Of a stretch of DNA of 36,713 nucleotides, positions 33,757 to 36,713 are shown piece after piece. A program made the position numbers and the translations under genes. The notes beneath the pieces were generated by a model that worked only from the letters and a program-made list of their open reading frames with translations, was not told the DNA's origin and searched no databases. How positions within the stretch are numbered: position 1 is the stretch's first letter; the number at the start of each line of letters is the position of its first letter. The DNA lies in NCBI RefSeq assembly GCF_022606295.1, contig NZ_JAHHZS010000038.1:1-36713 (forward strand), written 5' to 3'. Source of the DNA: Arthrobacter bambusae. GTDB taxonomy: Bacteria; Actinomycetota; Actinomycetes; Actinomycetales; Micrococcaceae.

Positions 33757-35474
33757 CCATCGCCACCGAATTGCCCACGGAACCCACGCCCCGCGGTGAC
33801 ACCGGAATTCCCCAAGCAACGCCGGCCGACGCTCCCCTCACGATGCTGAACCCGGACTTTCCGTTCAGCTACGACCACTACCTGGCCCACCCGGACGGCC
33901 TGGCGGTTGTTCCGCCGGAGCTGTACGGCACGGAGGTCGCGGTGATCGGTGCCGGCTTGTCGGGACTGGTCACGGCCTACGAGCTCATGAAGCTCGGGCT
34001 GCGCCCTGTTGTCTATGAAGCCGACCAGATCGGCGGACGGTTGCGCACCGCGAGCTTCCCCTCCGCCCCCGGCGTGGTGGCAGACCTCGGCGGCATGCGC
34101 TTCCCGGTGTCCGGAAAGGCGTTCTATCACTACGTGGATCTCCTCGGCCTGGACACCCAGGAATTCCCCAACCCGCTCGCTCCCGCAACATCGAGCACCG
34201 TGATCGAGCTGGCAGGACAGAAGCATTACGCCGCCACCTCCGCTGACCTTCCGGAGTTCTTCCACGAGGTTGCCGCAGCCTGGAAGGCAGCCGTGAATGA
34301 CGGCGCCGCGTTCCAGGAAATGCAGGAGGCGATCCGGGCCCGCGACACCACGCGAATCAAGGAGCTATGGAATGAGCTGCTCCCGCTCCTCGACGAACAG
34401 ACCTTCTACGGCTTCATCGCCGCGAGCACGTCCTTCAAGGAGGCCGGATTCGCGCACCGCGAGGCGTTCGGCCAGGTAGGTTTCGGCACAGGCGGCTGGG
34501 ACACGGACTTCCCCAACTCAATCCTTGAGATCCTGCGCGTCGTCTACACCGACGCCGATGACCAGCACCGCCTCATCACCGGTGGAGCGCAACGGCTCCC
34601 CGAGGCACTCTGGCACCACGCGCCGTCGGGCATGGCCCACTGGCCCGAGGGCACCTCGCTCGCCTCGCTGCATTCCGGCTCCCCACGCGGAGCCGTGGAC
34701 CGCATCGAACGAGGAGAGAACGGCGACCTCATGGTGCGCGAACGTTGGGGCCGCGAAACCGGGTACCCCGCCGTTGTGACCACGTGCCAGTCCTGGCTGC
34801 TGTCCACGCGCATCCACACCCAGGAAGCGTTGTTCCCCGCGGAATTATGGACAGCGATCGAGCGCTCGCACTACATGCAGTCGTCCAAGACCTTCGTTAT
34901 GGTGGACCGGCCGTTCTGGAAGGACATCGACCCCGAAACGGGCCGCGAGGTGTTGTCCATGACGTTGACCGACCGGCTCAACCGGGCAACGTACCTGCTC
35001 GACGACGGTCCGGACAAGCCTGCCGTCATCCTCCTGTCCTACACGTGGAACGACGACGCCCTGAAGTGGCTCTCGCTCAGCGCCGAAGAACGCGTCAAGC
35101 TCATGCTGCACTCGCTTGAGCAGATCTACCCGGGTGTGGACATTGCGAGCCACATCATTGGCCAGCCCATCACCGTTTCCTGGGAAGCCGACCCCAACTT
35201 CATGGGCGCCTTCAAGGCCAACCTGCCCGGCCATTACCGCTACCAGCAGCGCTTGTTCACGCACTTCAAGCAGGACAAGCTGCCGGAAAGCCAGCGGGGC
35301 ATCTTCCTGGCGGGCGACGACGTCTCGTTCACCGCAGGCTGGGCCGAAGGCGCCGTCACCACGGGACTGAACGCGGTGTGGGGCGTGGTGAACCACCTCG
35401 GCGGTTCGTCCGTGGCAGGCAACCCCGGTCCCGGCGACGTGTTGGACGAGCTGGGGCCGATCAGCCTGGACTAG
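33753..35474 (+). CDS. davB: L-lysine 2-monooxygenase / L-amino acid oxidase family flavoenzyme (DavB-like)
   Basis: The 573-aa product has the FAD motif VIGAGLSG (64-71) with VVYEA, then IGGRLRT and DLGGMRFPVSGKAFYHYVD, and a C-terminal FAD segment GIFLAGDDVSFTAGWAEGAV. Sequence blocks PDFPFSYDHYLAHPDGL, FGTGGWDTDFPNS, SSKTFVMVDRPFWKD and GHYRYQQRLFTHF closely match what I recall of Pseudomonas lysine 2-monooxygenase and the AIU 813 L-lysine oxidase/monooxygenase, more than tryptophan 2-monooxygenase. It converts L-lysine with O2 to 5-aminovaleramide (or to the 2-oxo acid plus H2O2). Asp252 matches the substrate-binding Asp238; Ala268 replaces Cys254. It is coupled to the permease gene by ATGA and ends in a 4-bp overlap with the convergent carbonic-anhydrase gene. 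Confidence 0.85.
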   Translation: MTIATELPTEPTPRGDTGIPQATPADAPLTMLNPDFPFSYDHYLAHPDGLAVVPPELYGTEVAVIGAGLSGLVTAYELMKLGLRPVVYEADQIGGRLRTASFPSAPGVVADLGGMRFPVSGKAFYHYVDLLGLDTQEFPNPLAPATSSTVIELAGQKHYAATSADLPEFFHEVAAAWKAAVNDGAAFQEMQEAIRARDTTRIKELWNELLPLLDEQTFYGFIAASTSFKEAGFAHREAFGQVGFGTGGWDTDFPNSILEILRVVYTDADDQHRLITGGAQRLPEALWHHAPSGMAHWPEGTSLASLHSGSPRGAVDRIERGENGDLMVRERWGRETGYPAVVTTCQSWLLSTRIHTQEALFPAELWTAIERSHYMQSSKTFVMVDRPFWKDIDPETGREVLSMTLTDRLNRATYLLDDGPDKPAVILLSYTWNDDALKWLSLSAEERVKLMLHSLEQIYPGVDIASHIIGQPITVSWEADPNFMGAFKANLPGHYRYQQRLFTHFKQDKLPESQRGIFLAGDDVSFTAGWAEGAVTTGLNAVWGVVNHLGGSSVAGNPGPGDVLDELGPISLD

Positions 35475-35995
35475 CCCTGTGCGTGCATCCCGCGGTGCGC
35501 CGCCGCCAGCTCCCGGTAGTGCGCCGCATTGCGCTTTACGCCGTCGAGCTCTTCTTCGCTCAGTTCGCGGCGCACTTTGGCGGGCACTCCGGCAACCAGG
35601 GATCGCGGCGGAATGACGGTTCCCTCAAGCACGACGGCGCCGGCGGCCACCAGCGAGCCGGTACCGATGACGGCGCCGTTCAGGATGGTGGCGCTCATCC
35701 CGATGAGGCAGTCGTCCTCCACGGTGCATCCGTGGACGACGGCGCTGTGGCCGACGCTGACGCGCTCGCCGACGGTGCAGGGGAAACCCGGGTCGGCGTG
35801 CAGGACCACATTGTCCTGGAGGTTCGAGCCGGCGCCGACGCTGATGGCGGCGGTGTCGGCACGGACCGACACGCCATAGAAGGCGCTCGAGTCCGCGCCG
35901 AGGGTGGCCTTGCCGATGATCGAAGCCGTGGGTGCCACGAAGGCAGTGTCATGGATGGCCGGGGTATCCCCGGCAAACGTGTAAATGGGAGCCAT
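35471..35995 (-). CDS. Gamma-class carbonic anhydrase-like hexapeptide protein
   Basis: The 174-aa product is a left-handed beta-helix of hexapeptide repeats (AFVAPTASIIGKATLGADSSAFYGVSVRAD, IGMSATILNGAVIGTGSLVAAGAVVLEGTVIPPRSLVAGVPAK). Three His suited to metal binding are present: one in NVVLHAD and two in VGHSAVVHGC. The family is the CaiE/PaaY/YrdA-type gamma carbonic anhydrase group; actual activity varies and cannot be judged. It ends 4 bp inside the davB stop region, convergent, and has no operon partner. Confidence 0.9.
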   Translation of the reverse strand: MAPIYTFAGDTPAIHDTAFVAPTASIIGKATLGADSSAFYGVSVRADTAAISVGAGSNLQDNVVLHADPGFPCTVGERVSVGHSAVVHGCTVEDDCLIGMSATILNGAVIGTGSLVAAGAVVLEGTVIPPRSLVAGVPAKVRRELSEEELDGVKRNAAHYRELAAAHRGMHAQG

Positions 35996-36031
35996 GGGGC
36001 AAGCCTAGATGACGGCGTCCGGTCCACCCAT

Positions 36032-36097
36032 CCCAACTGGGTCGCATTTGTTGTCGTTATGAGCCCTGAAAACGACAACAAATGCGAGTCAGTTGGG
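36032..36097. repeat. Long palindrome B, near-copy of palindrome A
   Basis: Arms of 27 nt (36032-36058 and 36071-36097) pair with two mismatches around a 12-nt centre, ATGAGCCCTGAA. The right arm ends GCGAGTCAGTTGGG, matching palindrome A. The repeat lies between two same-strand genes, behind the methyltransferase, and supplies that gene's TGA stop (36089-36091). Confidence 0.8.
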
Positions 36098-36694
36098 TGG
36101 GCCGGAAGGAGTCCGGAGGACCAGGAACTGGTAGTGCTGCGTCCTCTGGCCCGCACCCGGTCCGGACTCGGCTCCCGTGCCCTCGGGCCAGGTCTCGAAG
36201 TGCTCGACGTCGCCGTGTGCACCAAAGATGCGTCGCACGGCGTCGTCGCTCCGCCGGCTGAGGAACCGCCGCGGCTCGTCGTGGTCCTCGGGGTTAAGGA
36301 CTTCTTCATCGTCACCGGACCAGAGCCCGACGGCGATTGGCGCACCAGGCGCGCTGACCCGCACGAGTTCACGGACGACGTCGTGGATTACCGCGTTGGG
36401 GACGTGCAGGAGGGTGCCCATGGTCCACACGGCCGGGAAAGTGGCATCGGCGAACGGCAGGGACCGGCCGCTGGCAACGCTGGCGTCGAGCCCTTTGGCG
36501 CGGGCGGCCTGGATGCTCTCCTCGGACAGGTCAACGCCCGTGTAATGCAGTCCCGCCCGCACGAAATCCAAACCTTCGACGCCTGTGCCGCAGCCAAGTT
36601 CGAACAGAGAGTGCCGGTGTTCGTCCTTGAGCAGGCGAATGAACCAATCGCGGCATTCCGTCCGATGCGGGGTCATAGGCCCGGTCCCGTCCAT
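36089..36694 (-). CDS. Class I SAM-dependent methyltransferase
   Basis: The ~201-aa product has motif I LFELGCGTGVEGLDF, the acidic strand-2 end in TGVDLSEESI, motif II-like SLPFADATFPAVWTMGTLLHVP and post-motif ELVRVSAPGAPIAVGLW, a Methyltransf_11-type fold. The substrate is unknown. The start is uncertain: ATG 36694 is used; GTG 36712 also fits and the frame is open to the window edge, so the gene might begin outside. Its last codons and stop lie inside palindrome B, so the C-terminus GPPN is partly encoded by the repeat. Confidence 0.82.
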   Translation of the reverse strand: MDGTGPMTPHRTECRDWFIRLLKDEHRHSLFELGCGTGVEGLDFVRAGLHYTGVDLSEESIQAARAKGLDASVASGRSLPFADATFPAVWTMGTLLHVPNAVIHDVVRELVRVSAPGAPIAVGLWSGDDEEVLNPEDHDEPRRFLSRRSDDAVRRIFGAHGDVEHFETWPEGTGAESGPGAGQRTQHYQFLVLRTPSGPPN

Positions 36695-36713
36695 GGTCCC
36701 AGCGTAGAACACA

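Overview
The window is high-G+C actinobacterial DNA. Gene content (monomeric NADP isocitrate dehydrogenase, BadF-type amino-sugar kinase with MurQ, ROK-controlled ChvE/MmsAB-type sugar importer, PucR regulator, frequent GTG starts) and the protein sequences suggest a soil Micrococcaceae member of the Arthrobacter/Paenarthrobacter/Pseudarthrobacter group. This assignment is by recognition only; no database search was possible. No tRNA, rRNA, CRISPR array or insertion sequence was seen, and no stretch over 300 bases lacks a gene.

Layout. 1-2.35 kb (minus): amino-sugar / cell-wall recycling operon of BadF-type kinase, murQ and an MFS transporter cut by the left edge. 2.47-4.14 kb (plus): purH, followed by a cluster of palindromes. 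4.35-6.54 kb (minus): two tandem secreted trypsin-like proteases. 6.75-8.97 kb: monomeric isocitrate dehydrogenase, ended by a long perfect palindrome that has a near-copy at 36.03 kb. 9.05-11.80 kb: sarcosine/N-methyl-amino-acid oxidase, DoxX protein and a uracil-DNA-glycosylase-like protein with an odd N-terminal extension. 11.99-13.01 kb: two 5'-truncated genes back to back, apparently a deletion junction. 13.1-15.7 kb (minus): two secreted proteins, one a repeat protein resembling chaplins with an LAXTG sorting signal. 15.8-19.2 kb: Gfo/Idh/MocA oxidoreductase and a MacB-like ABC pair. 19.35-24.7 kb (minus): ROK regulator plus a complete ChvE-MmsB-MmsA monosaccharide importer.

24.9-35.5 kb looks like one lysine-catabolism locus that has been interrupted. 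A DavA-like 5-aminovaleramide amidase (24.94 kb), a PucR regulator, an alanine-racemase-family enzyme, an APC permease and a DavB-like L-lysine 2-monooxygenase together could racemise, import and degrade lysine to 5-aminovalerate. Between davA and the regulator sits a visibly lower-G+C five-gene cassette (25.78-29.07 kb): a 79-aa single-membrane-span, Trp-rich peptide, an ABC ATPase, a 475-aa permease, a 105-aa membrane protein and an M50/site-2-protease-like membrane enzyme. The arrangement resembles peptide production/immunity modules but lacks known modification enzymes; it is the best candidate here for an undescribed system. The window closes with a gamma carbonic anhydrase and a methyltransferase.
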